From NCBI RefSeq assembly GCF_025153455.1, contig NZ_JANZNT010000001.1, positions 124,001 through 188,000 on the forward strand: a stretch of 64,000 nt of DNA, in the 5' to 3' direction. A model generated the notes under the pieces. The model did not search any database, had not been told where the DNA came from, and saw nothing but the letters and a program-made list of their open reading frames with translations. The translations under genes and the position numbers were made by a program. Below are positions 18,908-29,815 of the stretch, in pieces; the stretch's first letter is position 1; the number at the start of each line of letters is the position of its first letter. This stretch comes from Sphingomonas sp. BGYR3 (GTDB lineage Bacteria; Pseudomonadota; Alphaproteobacteria; Sphingomonadales; Sphingomonadaceae).

Positions 18908-20716
18908 ACGGCGCTGGATGTAGCGTTCGACGACCTTGTCCAGAACGGTCATCGGCACGCCGCCACCGGTCACCACCGCGTCGTTGAACGTCCGGAAATC
19001 GAACTTCGGCCCCAGCATCTGCTTTGCATGATCGCGCAGCCGGTTGATATAGCTGTGCCCGACCTTGTACCCGCACGCCTGGCCCGGCCAGCTGCAATAG
19101 CGATCAACCTCGCCCCGCACTTCCTCGACCGTCGAGCCGTTGGTGGTGGCGAACCACTGGATCGCCTGATCGCGGGTCCATCGCTTGGCATGGATGCCGG
19201 TGTCGACCACCAGGCGGCACGCGCGAAAGCCCAGGCTTTGCAGATAGCCCAGCCGCATGACGGGATCGTCGGCGTAATAGCCAAGCTCGTCCGCCAGCTG
19301 TTCGGCATAGAGCGCCCAGCCTTCGGAATAGGCGTTGAAGCCCAGCATCGACCGGATCAGTGGCAATTTGAACGTATATTCGCCCTGCCACGCATGGCCG
19401 GGGATGCTTTCGTGAAACGCCAGATCGGGCAGGGCATAGCGCGGCCAGATTTCCGTGGTGCGCAGGTTGATCCACAACCGGCCCGGCACCTTGCCGTCGA
19501 TCGTGCCCGCGCCGCCATAGGCACCGGGTGCGCCCGGCTCCACCTCCGGCGCCATCCGCTTCACCTCGACCCGGCCGGGGGCCAGGACGGTGAACGCCTC
19601 CGGCATCTTGCGGCGCATGTCGGCGATGGATTTTTCCAGCAGCGCGATGATCTGACGCCGGCCATCGTCATTGTTGGGGAACAGATATTTCGGATCCTTG
19701 CCCAGCGCGGTCATCCGTTCGCCCACGCTGCCGTCGCGATAGCCGATGGATTTCAGGATCGTATCCATCTGCCCCTGCAGCTCGGCCAGCTGCACCTTGC
19801 CCATCTCGTGGATTTCGTCCGGGGTCAGGCGAGTGGTCGTCGCGGCGCTGAGCGCCCAGGCGTAATAGGCATCCCCTTCGGGCAGTTTCCACGCCCCGGC
19901 ATCGCTGGTCGCGCGCGGCACATGGCTTTCCAGTTCGGCAAGCTGGCGGGCAAGGGCGGGGGCAATGCGTGCCCGCGCAATCGCCTCGGCACGGGTGGCG
20001 TAATCGGCGTTCATCGATCCCGTCCGCCGGGCCAGGGATGACACGATGGTCCATTCCCTTGGATCGCCCTTTTGCGCGATTTTCAGCTGGTTGATCGCCT
20101 TGGCCAGGTTGAAGTCGGGCAGGATTACGCCGCGCCCGGCGGCATCGCGCAGCCGTTCCGTCTCGCCATCCAGCTGCCGGGCATAGCCGTCCAGCCGCGC
20201 CAGATACGCCTCTGCATCCCAGGGTGTTTCGACGGTGTGGCTGTCGTCAAGGAATTGCGGCACGTCCAGAAACGCGCCGACATTCTGCGCCACGACATAG
20301 GGCGAGTTGCGCCACCCGCCAAAGGCGACATCGCCATAGGGAAAGCGATATCCCGCCGCCGCGATCTCGTGCGCCGCCAGCGTGACCTCAAGATCGATGC
20401 GGGTTGCCTCGCTCAGCCGGTCCTCGTCCACCGCCTTCATCGCGGCGATCCGCTGGTCGACCGCGCCCGCAATGGCCCGGATACCCTGTGGCGACTTGTC
20501 CGCCATCCGCGCCTTCAGCGCCGCGCGCTTGCCGGTATCAATGCCAAGCGAGGTGGCACCCTCCGGATTTTCCCTCAGGATCGCTTCGGTTGCGCCGTCG
20601 ATCAGCGCGCGTGCAGCCGCATCGGCATCTGTTGCGGCGCTGGCATAGCGCGGGACGATGGCGGCGCTGGCCAAGGTTGCGGTCGTGGTGAGCAGGCGGC
20701 GGCGATCAATCAGCAA
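18899..20716 (-). CDS. DUF885 family protein, Tat-exported putative metallopeptidase
   Basis: About 605 residues. A twin-arginine-like signal (DRRRLLTTTATLASAA with cleavage near YASA) directs it to the periplasm. The C-terminal half contains LAFHESIPGHAWQGEY, the HExxPGH signature of DUF885, together with a downstream EGWALYAEQLADELG glutamate motif, resembling zinc peptidases. Substrate is unknown. Starts are awkward: no ATG is in frame, so TTG at 20716 is preferred, 10 bases after the nfeD stop; a longer frame to 20785 would overlap nfeD. It probably shares a transcript with nfeD and the SPFH gene. Confidence 0.85.
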   Translation of the reverse strand: MLIDRRRLLTTTATLASAAIVPRYASAATDADAAARALIDGATEAILRENPEGATSLGIDTGKRAALKARMADKSPQGIRAIAGAVDQRIAAMKAVDEDRLSEATRIDLEVTLAAHEIAAAGYRFPYGDVAFGGWRNSPYVVAQNVGAFLDVPQFLDDSHTVETPWDAEAYLARLDGYARQLDGETERLRDAAGRGVILPDFNLAKAINQLKIAQKGDPREWTIVSSLARRTGSMNADYATRAEAIARARIAPALARQLAELESHVPRATSDAGAWKLPEGDAYYAWALSAATTTRLTPDEIHEMGKVQLAELQGQMDTILKSIGYRDGSVGERMTALGKDPKYLFPNNDDGRRQIIALLEKSIADMRRKMPEAFTVLAPGRVEVKRMAPEVEPGAPGAYGGAGTIDGKVPGRLWINLRTTEIWPRYALPDLAFHESIPGHAWQGEYTFKLPLIRSMLGFNAYSEGWALYAEQLADELGYYADDPVMRLGYLQSLGFRACRLVVDTGIHAKRWTRDQAIQWFATTNGSTVEEVRGEVDRYCSWPGQACGYKVGHSYINRLRDHAKQMLGPKFDFRTFNDAVVTGGGVPMTVLDKVVERYIQRRSA

Positions 20717-20726
20717 GGCAGGGCAC

Positions 20727-21194
20727 TCATTCAGATGCAGGTGGCGACAGGGTGGCGAGCGGCGCGATAACAAGCAAGCCGCCATCGACCCGTTCGATGC
20801 GCCCGCGCGCGCCGGCGGGCATATCCGGGCCGGTGGCGGGCCATTCGCCGTCCCCGACGCGCACCCGTCCGCTGCCCTCAGACAGCGGCTCCACGACCGT
20901 CACTGTCTGACCCACCATGCGCGCCGCACGGTCATTCAGCAGCGGGTCGGCGCTGGCGACCGGCCAGTCGCCATACCACCGCTTGCCGATCAGCACGGCG
21001 GCGGTCGTCCATGCCGCAAGGCCGATCAGCTGGCCGATGATGCCCAGATCCGGAAAGATCAGCGCCAAGACACCGGTCAGCGCCGCACCCGCCGCCAGAA
21101 AGACCAGGAAAGCACCCGGCACGATCAGTTCGGCCAGGCCGAGCAGCGCCGCCAGGATCAGCCAGAGAAAACCGATATTCCCGTCAAAGCTCAC
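20727..21194 (-). CDS. NfeD-family membrane protein
   Basis: 155 residues. Three or four hydrophobic segments occupy residues 5-80 (LAELIVPGAFLVFLAAGAAL is typical), followed by a C-terminal OB-fold domain (VVEPLSEGSGRVRVGDGEWPA). This is the short NfeD1b type, without the N-terminal ClpP-like protease domain. NfeD proteins are almost always encoded next to SPFH (stomatin-like) proteins, as here, where the SPFH gene ends six bases upstream; they are thought to act together in membrane-microdomain quality control. Confidence 0.92.
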   Translation of the reverse strand: MSFDGNIGFLWLILAALLGLAELIVPGAFLVFLAAGAALTGVLALIFPDLGIIGQLIGLAAWTTAAVLIGKRWYGDWPVASADPLLNDRAARMVGQTVTVVEPLSEGSGRVRVGDGEWPATGPDMPAGARGRIERVDGGLLVIAPLATLSPPASE

Positions 21195-21200
21195 GGCTGG

Positions 21201-22187
21201 TCACTCCTCGCCGGCAAAGGGGCTGATCCGCTTTCCGGCGGGCGGGGCGGGGGGCGCAGGGGGCTTGGCCGGGTTGCCCAGTGCCTCCTTGGCCAGTTCG
21301 CCGATGCCGCCCAGCGTGCCGATCAGCTGCGTGGCCTCGACCGGGAACAGGATCGTCTTGGCATTGGGGCTGGTGGCGAATTTGCCCACCGCCTCTACAT
21401 ATTTCTGCGCGATGAAATAGTTGAGCGATTGAACGCCGCCCTGTTCGATCGCTTGAGAGACGACCTGAGTGGCGGTCGCTTCGGCCTGCGCCGCGCGTTC
21501 ACGGGCCTCCGCATCGCGGAATGCGGATTCGCGGCGGCCTTCGGCTTCCAGGATGCGGGCCTGTTTCTGGCCCTCTGCGCGCAGGATTTCGGACGCGCGC
21601 GTGCCCTCTGCCTCCAGGATGTTGGCGCGTTTTTCGCGTTCCGCCTTCATCTGGCGGCCCATCGCGTTGACGATATCGGCGGGCGGCCGGATGTCCTTGA
21701 TCTCGACGCGGGTGATCTTGACTCCCCATGGCGTCGTCGCATGGTCGACCACCGCCAGCAGGCGCGCGTTGATCTCGTCCCGCTTGGACAGGGTTTCATC
21801 CAGGTCCATCGCGCCCATCACGGTGCGCAGATTGGTCGTCGTCAACTGAAGCAGAGCGACATACAGGTCGGAAACCTCATACGCAGCCTTGGCCGCGTCG
21901 AGCACCTGAAAGAACACGACCCCGTCGGTCGAGATCATCGCATTGTCCTTGGTGATGATCTCCTGCCCCGGAATGTCGATCACCTGTTCCATCATGTTGA
22001 TCTTGCGACCGACGCGATAGAAGAATGCCGGATACAGGTTGAACCCCGGCCGGGCGACATTGGTGAAGCGGCCGAAATGTTCGATCGTGTATTCATACCC
22101 TTGGCGCACGATCTTGATACTGGCGAACAGATACATGATCACCAGCATGACGAGCGCAAAGACGCCCGAAATCACCAAATCCATCAC
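21201..22187 (-). CDS. SPFH/band-7 protein (paraslipin, QmcA-like)
   Basis: 328 residues. An N-terminal membrane anchor (about residues 5-22) is followed by the band-7/SPFH domain (IKIVRQGYEYTIEHFGRF, then VRPGFN-like and VIDIPGQEIITKDNAM) and a long Glu/Ala/Arg coiled coil (about residues 180-255: EAEGTRASEILRAEGQKQ). The C terminus ends in a Pro/Ala-rich tail. It is a stomatin-like scaffold expected to oligomerise at the inner membrane with NfeD. It is divergent from the CitE-like gene, with 46 bases between the starts. Confidence 0.93.
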   Translation of the reverse strand: MMDLVISGVFALVMLVIMYLFASIKIVRQGYEYTIEHFGRFTNVARPGFNLYPAFFYRVGRKINMMEQVIDIPGQEIITKDNAMISTDGVVFFQVLDAAKAAYEVSDLYVALLQLTTTNLRTVMGAMDLDETLSKRDEINARLLAVVDHATTPWGVKITRVEIKDIRPPADIVNAMGRQMKAEREKRANILEAEGTRASEILRAEGQKQARILEAEGRRESAFRDAEARERAAQAEATATQVVSQAIEQGGVQSLNYFIAQKYVEAVGKFATSPNAKTILFPVEATQLIGTLGGIGELAKEALGNPAKPPAPPAPPAGKRISPFAGEE

Positions 22188-22233
22188 CCCACTCCCTCTG
22201 GCTTCCCGACGACAGGGCTAGCATAAGCAGGGG

Positions 22234-24577
<2,344 letters not shown>

Positions 24578-24610
24578 GCCTTTGGCCCGGCGCACGGACG
24601 GCCTGGCGCC

Positions 24611-24781
24611 ATGACCGATTCCCAGAAACTCTGGCTGATCGTGGCCCTGGCCGCGCTGTACATCGTGGTTCGCATCCGCCTGTTCCGGGTCCGCTGGGCA
24701 CGGACCAAGGCGCGGCTGGCAGAGGAACAGGCGATGGAGGCGGAACAGGCCAAGCAGGCTGAACAGGAGCATCAGGCATGA
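24611..24781 (+). CDS. Small single-pass membrane protein, 56 aa
   Basis: A 56-residue open frame between guaB and the RsmB-type gene. Residues 7-21 (LWLIVALAALYIVVR) form one transmembrane helix, followed by a basic stretch (RIRLFRVRWARTKARL) and a Gln/Glu/Ala-rich coiled tail ending EQEHQA. The stop codon overlaps the start of the next gene (ATGA, 24778-24781), which supports that it is translated. Positive-inside topology puts the tail in the cytosol. I do not recognise a family. Confidence 0.7.
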   Translation: MTDSQKLWLIVALAALYIVVRIRLFRVRWARTKARLAEEQAMEAEQAKQAEQEHQA

Positions 24782-25968
24782 CGCCGGGCGCGCGCGTTCA
24801 GGCGGCGATCGAGCTGCTCGATGCCATCATCCTTGCCGCCCGCGATCAGGGCGCGTCCGCCGACGTGCTGATCGCCCGATATTTTGCGGGTCGCCGCTAT
24901 GCCGGGTCGAAAGACCGTCGGGCGGTGCGTGAGCTGGTCTATGCGGCCATCCGGATGCTGGGGGACCGTCCGGTCAGTGGCCGCACGGCGATGCTGGCGC
25001 TGGCTGACAGCGATCCGGCACTTGCAGCGACCTTCGGTTCCGGCGGCCATGCGCCGGCTGCGCGGGAGGCCCATGAAGTGCCCGCCACGCCCGGCGTCCT
25101 GCCCGAATGGCTGGCGCAGCGGATGACGGATAGCGGCGTCGGCGCGGACGTTCAGGCATCGCTGCTGGACCGTGCCCCGCTGGATATCCGGGTCAATCCT
25201 TTGCGATCGGACGTCGGGGCGGTTCTGGCGGCTTTTCCGGAAGCGGCGGGCATTGACGGCCTGCCGAACGGCCTTCGGTTGCCGGCGGATACCCGCGTCG
25301 ATCCCAATCCGCTGTATGAGGCGGGTGCATTCGAGATTCAGGACGCGGGCAGCCAGTGGGTGACACTGGCCAGCGGGGTTGCGCCCGGCATGGCGGTCAT
25401 CGACCTGTGTGCAGGGGGCGGCGGCAAGACGCTGGCGCTGGCGGCGATGATGGCGGGGGAGGGACGGATCATCGCCAGCGATACCGATCGTGCCCGCCTG
25501 TCGCGCTTGGCCCCCCGCGCTGCCCGTGCGGGGGTGACGGGCATCGAACCTGTGCTCATCAACCCCATGCGGGAGGCAGAGGGGCTGGCCGAATGGCACG
25601 GCAGGGCGGATCATGTCCTGATCGACGCGCCCTGTTCCGGCACGGGCACATGGCGGCGCAATCCGGAGGCGCGCTGGCGGCTGACGCCCGACCGGCTCGT
25701 CCGGCTGGCGGAAACGCAGCAACGGCTGCTGGGCGTCGCCGCGCGGCTCGTCCGGCCGGGCGGGACGCTGACCTATATCGTCTGTTCGCTGCTCGATGCC
25801 GAGGGGCGGGATCAGGCAGAGGCCTTTCTGGCCGCGCATCCCGACTGGACGGCGGTCGACCGGCCCATCCCGATCGGCACACCGCATGGCCCCGGCCTGC
25901 GGCTTGATCCAGCTACCCACTCGACGGACGGCTTTTTTGTCGTAACAATGGCGGCGAAAGCGAACTGA
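24778..25968 (+). CDS. RsmB/NOP2-type RNA (cytosine-5) methyltransferase
   Basis: 396 residues. An N-terminal helical NusB-like/RNA-binding region (about residues 1-75) precedes a class I S-adenosylmethionine domain. The cofactor motif is LCAGGGGKTLALA (about residues 211-223); the two catalytic cysteines of this family are in DAPCSGTG (motif IV, about 283-290) and TYIVCSLL (motif VI). The enzyme methylates C5 of a cytosine in rRNA or tRNA; the site (for example 16S C967) is not established. Translationally coupled to the membrane microprotein upstream. Confidence 0.9.
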   Translation: MTPGARVQAAIELLDAIILAARDQGASADVLIARYFAGRRYAGSKDRRAVRELVYAAIRMLGDRPVSGRTAMLALADSDPALAATFGSGGHAPAAREAHEVPATPGVLPEWLAQRMTDSGVGADVQASLLDRAPLDIRVNPLRSDVGAVLAAFPEAAGIDGLPNGLRLPADTRVDPNPLYEAGAFEIQDAGSQWVTLASGVAPGMAVIDLCAGGGGKTLALAAMMAGEGRIIASDTDRARLSRLAPRAARAGVTGIEPVLINPMREAEGLAEWHGRADHVLIDAPCSGTGTWRRNPEARWRLTPDRLVRLAETQQRLLGVAARLVRPGGTLTYIVCSLLDAEGRDQAEAFLAAHPDWTAVDRPIPIGTPHGPGLRLDPATHSTDGFFVVTMAAKAN

Positions 25969-25993
25969 ACCCATGGCTGCCCTGGAGACCGCA

Positions 25994-26521
25994 ATGCGAG
26001 TAATCGCCGTTAGCACCGCCGCCGCGCTGACCGTCCTGTGCCTTGGCACGTCGCTGACCGCGCAGCGGCCGGACGATCAGGTCGATGCGAAGTCGCTGGC
26101 GCTGCTTGAAAAGAGCCGCGCGGCAAAGGCGGCGGGCAATCTGGAATCCGCGGTGGACCTGGCCGAAACGGCGCTGGTGATCGATCCGCGCAACCGGGCG
26201 GCCTATGTGCAGCTGGGCGATCTGGCGACCGCACGCGAATTGCCGGGCAAGGCCCTGGGCTTTTACCGGGATGCGCTGAACCTGGAGCCGACGGATGTGT
26301 CGGCATTGCGCGGGCAGGGCGAGGCGCTGGTCGCCAAGGGCGCGGTCAACCGGGCGCGCGAGACGCTGGCCAAGATCAAGACGATCTGTGCCAAACAGTG
26401 CCCGGAGGCGACCCAGCTTGCCATGGCGATCGAAAAGGGTCCGCCAGCGATCCAGACGGCGGTGAAGAGCGATCCGCCGGTCACGGTCATCCCGGACAAG
26501 GTGCCGGAAGCCAATCCCTGA
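25994..26521 (+). CDS. Exported TPR-repeat protein
   Basis: 175 residues. A signal peptide (residues 1-24, ending LTAQ) is followed by about three tetratricopeptide-like helical hairpins, for example AAKAAGNLESAVDLAETALVI and RAAYVQLGDLATARELPGKA, then a proline-rich tail. TPR proteins are protein-interaction scaffolds; here a periplasmic role is likely but the partner is unknown. The ATG at 25994 was chosen for its GGAGA site; an upstream in-frame start lies at 25973, five bases after the RsmB-type gene, so the two are probably co-transcribed. Convergent with rsmA. Confidence 0.8.
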   Translation: MRVIAVSTAAALTVLCLGTSLTAQRPDDQVDAKSLALLEKSRAAKAAGNLESAVDLAETALVIDPRNRAAYVQLGDLATARELPGKALGFYRDALNLEPTDVSALRGQGEALVAKGAVNRARETLAKIKTICAKQCPEATQLAMAIEKGPPAIQTAVKSDPPVTVIPDKVPEANP

Positions 26522-26542
26522 CGCCCACCCTCGCTGACGCGG

Positions 26543-27367
26543 TCAGTTCATCAGCCGGGCAATCGACAGAAAATCGTCCAGGGTCAGCGTTTCGGCCCGG
26601 CGGGTGGGATCGATGCCAAGCTGATCCAGCACATCCAGCGCGCCCGGTACGCCCTTCAGGCTTTGACGCAGCATCTTGCGGCGCTGCCCGAACGCGGCGC
26701 TGGTGATCTGTTCGAGCCGGGCGAGCCGGATTCCGTCCGGTGTCTGCTTCGGCGTCAGATGGACGACGGCCGACATCACCTTTGGCGGTGGCGTAAAGGC
26801 CGACCGGTGCACCGGCATCGCGATGCGCGCATCCGTCCGCCACTGGCTGAGAATGGCCAGGCGGCCATAGGCATCGCTGCCCGCCTTTGCGACGATCCGT
26901 TCGGCGACTTCCCGCTGGAACATCAGGGTCAGGCTTGCCCACCACGGAAACCATTCGGTCGACAGCCAGCCGATCAGCAGCTGCGTGCCGACATTATAGG
27001 GCAGGTTGGCGACGATGTGCGGCCGCTCGCCCGGAAACAGGGCGGGGGCATCGACCGCCAGGGCATCGCCCTCGATCACCGTCAGCTTGCCGGGCCATGC
27101 CACGCCCAGTTCGGCCAGCGCCGGGATGCAGCGCCGATCGCGCTCGATTGCCGTCACCCTGGCCCCGGCCGCAAGCAGCGCGCGGGTCAGGCCGCCCGGA
27201 CCCGGGCCGATTTCCAGGACCGGCGCGTCGTTCAGATTGCCGGGAATGGCCGCGATGCGGGCCAGCAGCTGTCCGTCGAACAGGAAATTCTGGCCCAGCG
27301 CCTTGCTGGCGGTCAGGCCATGGGTGCGAATAACCTCGCGCAGCGGGGGCAGATCAGCCGGTGTCAT
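26543..27367 (-). CDS. rsmA: 16S rRNA dimethyladenosine transferase
   Basis: 274 residues (KsgA). It dimethylates the two adjacent adenines in the 3'-terminal helix of 16S rRNA, a late checkpoint in 30S assembly. The motifs are GQNFL (motif X, residues 25-29), [14 protein letters not shown] (motif I), VTAIERD, and NLPYNVG (motif IV catalytic). Length matches the family. It starts four bases after pdxA ends, completing the lptD-surA-pdxA-rsmA series well known from E. coli. Confidence 0.96.
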   Translation of the reverse strand: MTPADLPPLREVIRTHGLTASKALGQNFLFDGQLLARIAAIPGNLNDAPVLEIGPGPGGLTRALLAAGARVTAIERDRRCIPALAELGVAWPGKLTVIEGDALAVDAPALFPGERPHIVANLPYNVGTQLLIGWLSTEWFPWWASLTLMFQREVAERIVAKAGSDAYGRLAILSQWRTDARIAMPVHRSAFTPPPKVMSAVVHLTPKQTPDGIRLARLEQITSAAFGQRRKMLRQSLKGVPGALDVLDQLGIDPTRRAETLTLDDFLSIARLMN

Positions 27368-27371
27368 GGGA

Positions 27372-28385
27372 TCAGGCCGCGCGCCGCTCGACCGAGTCGG
27401 CCGCCATGCGCAGCGCGGCGATCATCGCCCCCGGATTGGCCAGCCCCTTGCCCGCAATGCCGAATGCCGTCCCATGATCAGGCGAGGTGCGCACGATGGG
27501 CAGGCCGAGCGAGATGTTCACGCCTTCATCGAAATACAGCGTCTTCAGCGGGATCAGCGCCTGATCGTGATACGCGCATAGCACCGCGTCATAGCGGGCA
27601 CGGGCGCGCGCATGGAACAGCGTGTCAGCGGCAAAGGGGCCGGTCGCATCGATGCCCTCCGCCTGCAGTTGGTGGATTGCGGGCGTGATCCGTTCGATCT
27701 CCTCCCGACCCAGTGCGCCATCTTCCCCAGCATGGGGGTTGAACCCGGCAAAGGCCAGCCGGGGCGCGGCGATCCCGAAATTGCGGGCAAGGCCGCGCGC
27801 CGTCACCCGCGCCTTGGCCACGATCAGTTCCGGGGTCAGCAGATGCGCAACCTCTGCCAGCGGCAGGTGGGTGGTGATCGGCACCACGCGCAGGTCCGGC
27901 CCGGCCAGCATCATTACGACATTGTCCGGCGCGACGCCGCACCGTTCGGCCACGAACTCTGTCTGGCCGGGATGGGTGAAGCCAACCTTGTACAGCTGGG
28001 ATTTGGAAACCGGGGCGGTGACCAGCGCAGATGCAGCACCCGACCGGGTCAGGCCGACGGCGATCTCCAGCGCCTGAAGCGCACTGCGCGCGCCGTCAAT
28101 GTCCGGTTCGCCGGGCGCGCCTGCACCGGCATCGACGATGGACAGGACCGGCAGGGCATCGGCAAAGACCGCTGCGGCTTCGCCCGGTTCGGCGATTGCC
28201 CGCACCGGCCCCTGCCAGATCCGCTGGATGGAGCGTATATCGCCGACCACGAAAAATGGCGGGACGCGATCCTGGGCCCGACGCTCCCATGCGCCGACGG
28301 TGATGTCAGGACCAATTCCCGCCGGATCGCCCAGCGAGACCACCAGGGGCGCACGAAGCGCCGCGGGTGCAGATGTGCCCGTCAA
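27372..28385 (-). CDS. pdxA: 4-hydroxythreonine-4-phosphate dehydrogenase
   Basis: About 337 residues. PdxA oxidises 4-phosphohydroxy-L-threonine in pyridoxal phosphate synthesis. The N terminus [15 protein letters not shown], the metal-binding region with GHTKTEF-like [29 protein letters not shown] and [12 protein letters not shown], are all family hallmarks. There is no ATG in the conserved position: the start is probably TTG at 28385, which overlaps the surA stop (TTGA). Longer frames run antisense-like into surA. Followed after 4 bases by rsmA. Confidence 0.93.
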   Translation of the reverse strand: MTGTSAPAALRAPLVVSLGDPAGIGPDITVGAWERRAQDRVPPFFVVGDIRSIQRIWQGPVRAIAEPGEAAAVFADALPVLSIVDAGAGAPGEPDIDGARSALQALEIAVGLTRSGAASALVTAPVSKSQLYKVGFTHPGQTEFVAERCGVAPDNVVMMLAGPDLRVVPITTHLPLAEVAHLLTPELIVAKARVTARGLARNFGIAAPRLAFAGFNPHAGEDGALGREEIERITPAIHQLQAEGIDATGPFAADTLFHARARARYDAVLCAYHDQALIPLKTLYFDEGVNISLGLPIVRTSPDHGTAFGIAGKGLANPGAMIAALRMAADSVERRAA

Positions 28386-29731
28386 CGATATTCGACCACC
28401 GCATCGCGCCGCAGATCGCGCAGCATCCGCTGGGCGCGCAGGTTCACCCGTTCCTGCTTCATCTTGTCCTGCATTTCCTCGACGGACGGCAGGCTGGCCG
28501 CCCGCTGATCGTCGCGCCCGCACAGCACCAGCACGCGCACGCCATCCTCGCGGGTGCCGAACGGCGGCGTCGCCTCGCCGACATTCAGGTTCATCATGAT
28601 TTCCTGAAGCTGCGGGGGCAGCGTGCGGATGACGACGGCGTCATTGTCCACGACCTCGGCGCCCAGCTTGGCAGCGACCGTGCCGACATTGCCGCAGCCC
28701 TGCAGCGCCTTGGTCGCCTCGGCGAACTCGGCCACCTTGGCATTGCCCTGTGCCTCGGTCGTGCCGGGGGCAAAGCGCATCGTCATCTGGCGCAGCGACA
28801 GGCGGGCATCCTTGGGATCAGCGACCAGCACCTGGCGCTTGTCGACCAGGTAGAGGATCGAGAAGCCGCCCGGAATGGCGATCGGTCCCGCCACCTGGCC
28901 TGGCTGAAGCTGCTGCGCAGCGGTGGCCAGTGCGTCGGGCAGCACGGCCGCGCGGACCCAGCCCAGATCGCCGCCGACTGTCCGCGTCGTGGCATCCGAC
29001 CGGGTGGTTGCGAAAAATTCAAAGGGCTGCCCCTGGCGCATGGATGCGATGATCTTCTGCCCCTCGGCAAACACTTCCTGCTGCCGGTCCGGCGTTGCCG
29101 CCAGATAGATTTCCTTGACGTGGAACTCCTCGGTCCCCTTGGCATCCTCGATCCGCTTCAGCACCGCCTCGACCTCTTCGGTCGATACGTTGACGAACGC
29201 ATCGACCTTGCGGCCGATCACCCGCTGCCACGCCAGTTCGCCCTGAATCTGGCGGTACAGCGTCTTGTCCGACGAACCGGCATTGCGCAGGAAGGTGCGC
29301 AGTTGCTCCGGCGTCATGTTGAAATTGCGGGCGACGCGGGCAAAACCCTGCGTCACTTCCTGCGGCGTGATCGTGATCTCGTTCGCTTCGGCTTCCTGAA
29401 TCTGCAGCGTCTCGTCGATCAGGCCGCGCAGCACCTGCAGCTTGAGCTGCTGCATCTGGTCTTCCGGAATCTTGATCTGGTTCAGCGCGACGATCATGGC
29501 CACGCGGTGATCGACATCCGTGCCGGTCAGCACCGTGTTGTTCACGATCGCGGTCGGCTTGCGGACATTGGGGTCCGACTTTCCGAAAATCTGGAGATTG
29601 GCGGGCAAATCCAGCCCGGCGTTCGGCACTTCGGCATCTTGTGCGCCGGCCATGGCGGCACCAATGCCCGTCATCGTCATCACCGAAGCAGCCAACAGGC
29701 TGGCCAGTTGAACGCGCAATCCGTTCTTCAT
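28382..29731 (-). CDS. surA: Periplasmic chaperone / peptidyl-prolyl isomerase SurA
   Basis: About 449 residues. A signal peptide (residues 1 to about 29, ending AMAGA) precedes the SurA N-terminal chaperone domain (VNNTVLTGTDVDHRVAMIVA, then LIDETLQIQEAEAN). A parvulin-type rotamase region follows around residues 215-320 (EFHVKEIYLAA and DLGWVRAAVLPDAL), with a second, more diverged, one toward the C terminus. SurA escorts unfolded outer-membrane proteins, including LptD encoded directly upstream, to the BAM complex. The ATG at 29731 begins the signal peptide. Confidence 0.93.
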   Translation of the reverse strand: MKNGLRVQLASLLAASVMTMTGIGAAMAGAQDAEVPNAGLDLPANLQIFGKSDPNVRKPTAIVNNTVLTGTDVDHRVAMIVALNQIKIPEDQMQQLKLQVLRGLIDETLQIQEAEANEITITPQEVTQGFARVARNFNMTPEQLRTFLRNAGSSDKTLYRQIQGELAWQRVIGRKVDAFVNVSTEEVEAVLKRIEDAKGTEEFHVKEIYLAATPDRQQEVFAEGQKIIASMRQGQPFEFFATTRSDATTRTVGGDLGWVRAAVLPDALATAAQQLQPGQVAGPIAIPGGFSILYLVDKRQVLVADPKDARLSLRQMTMRFAPGTTEAQGNAKVAEFAEATKALQGCGNVGTVAAKLGAEVVDNDAVVIRTLPPQLQEIMMNLNVGEATPPFGTREDGVRVLVLCGRDDQRAASLPSVEEMQDKMKQERVNLRAQRMLRDLRRDAVVEYR

Positions 29732-29815
29732 TGAATTCGTTCCCGATCGTCCCTGGGCCATTGCCCCGGCGCAATGCCGCGCAATGGCCATGCAACTCCC
29801 TGTCTGAACCCCGGC

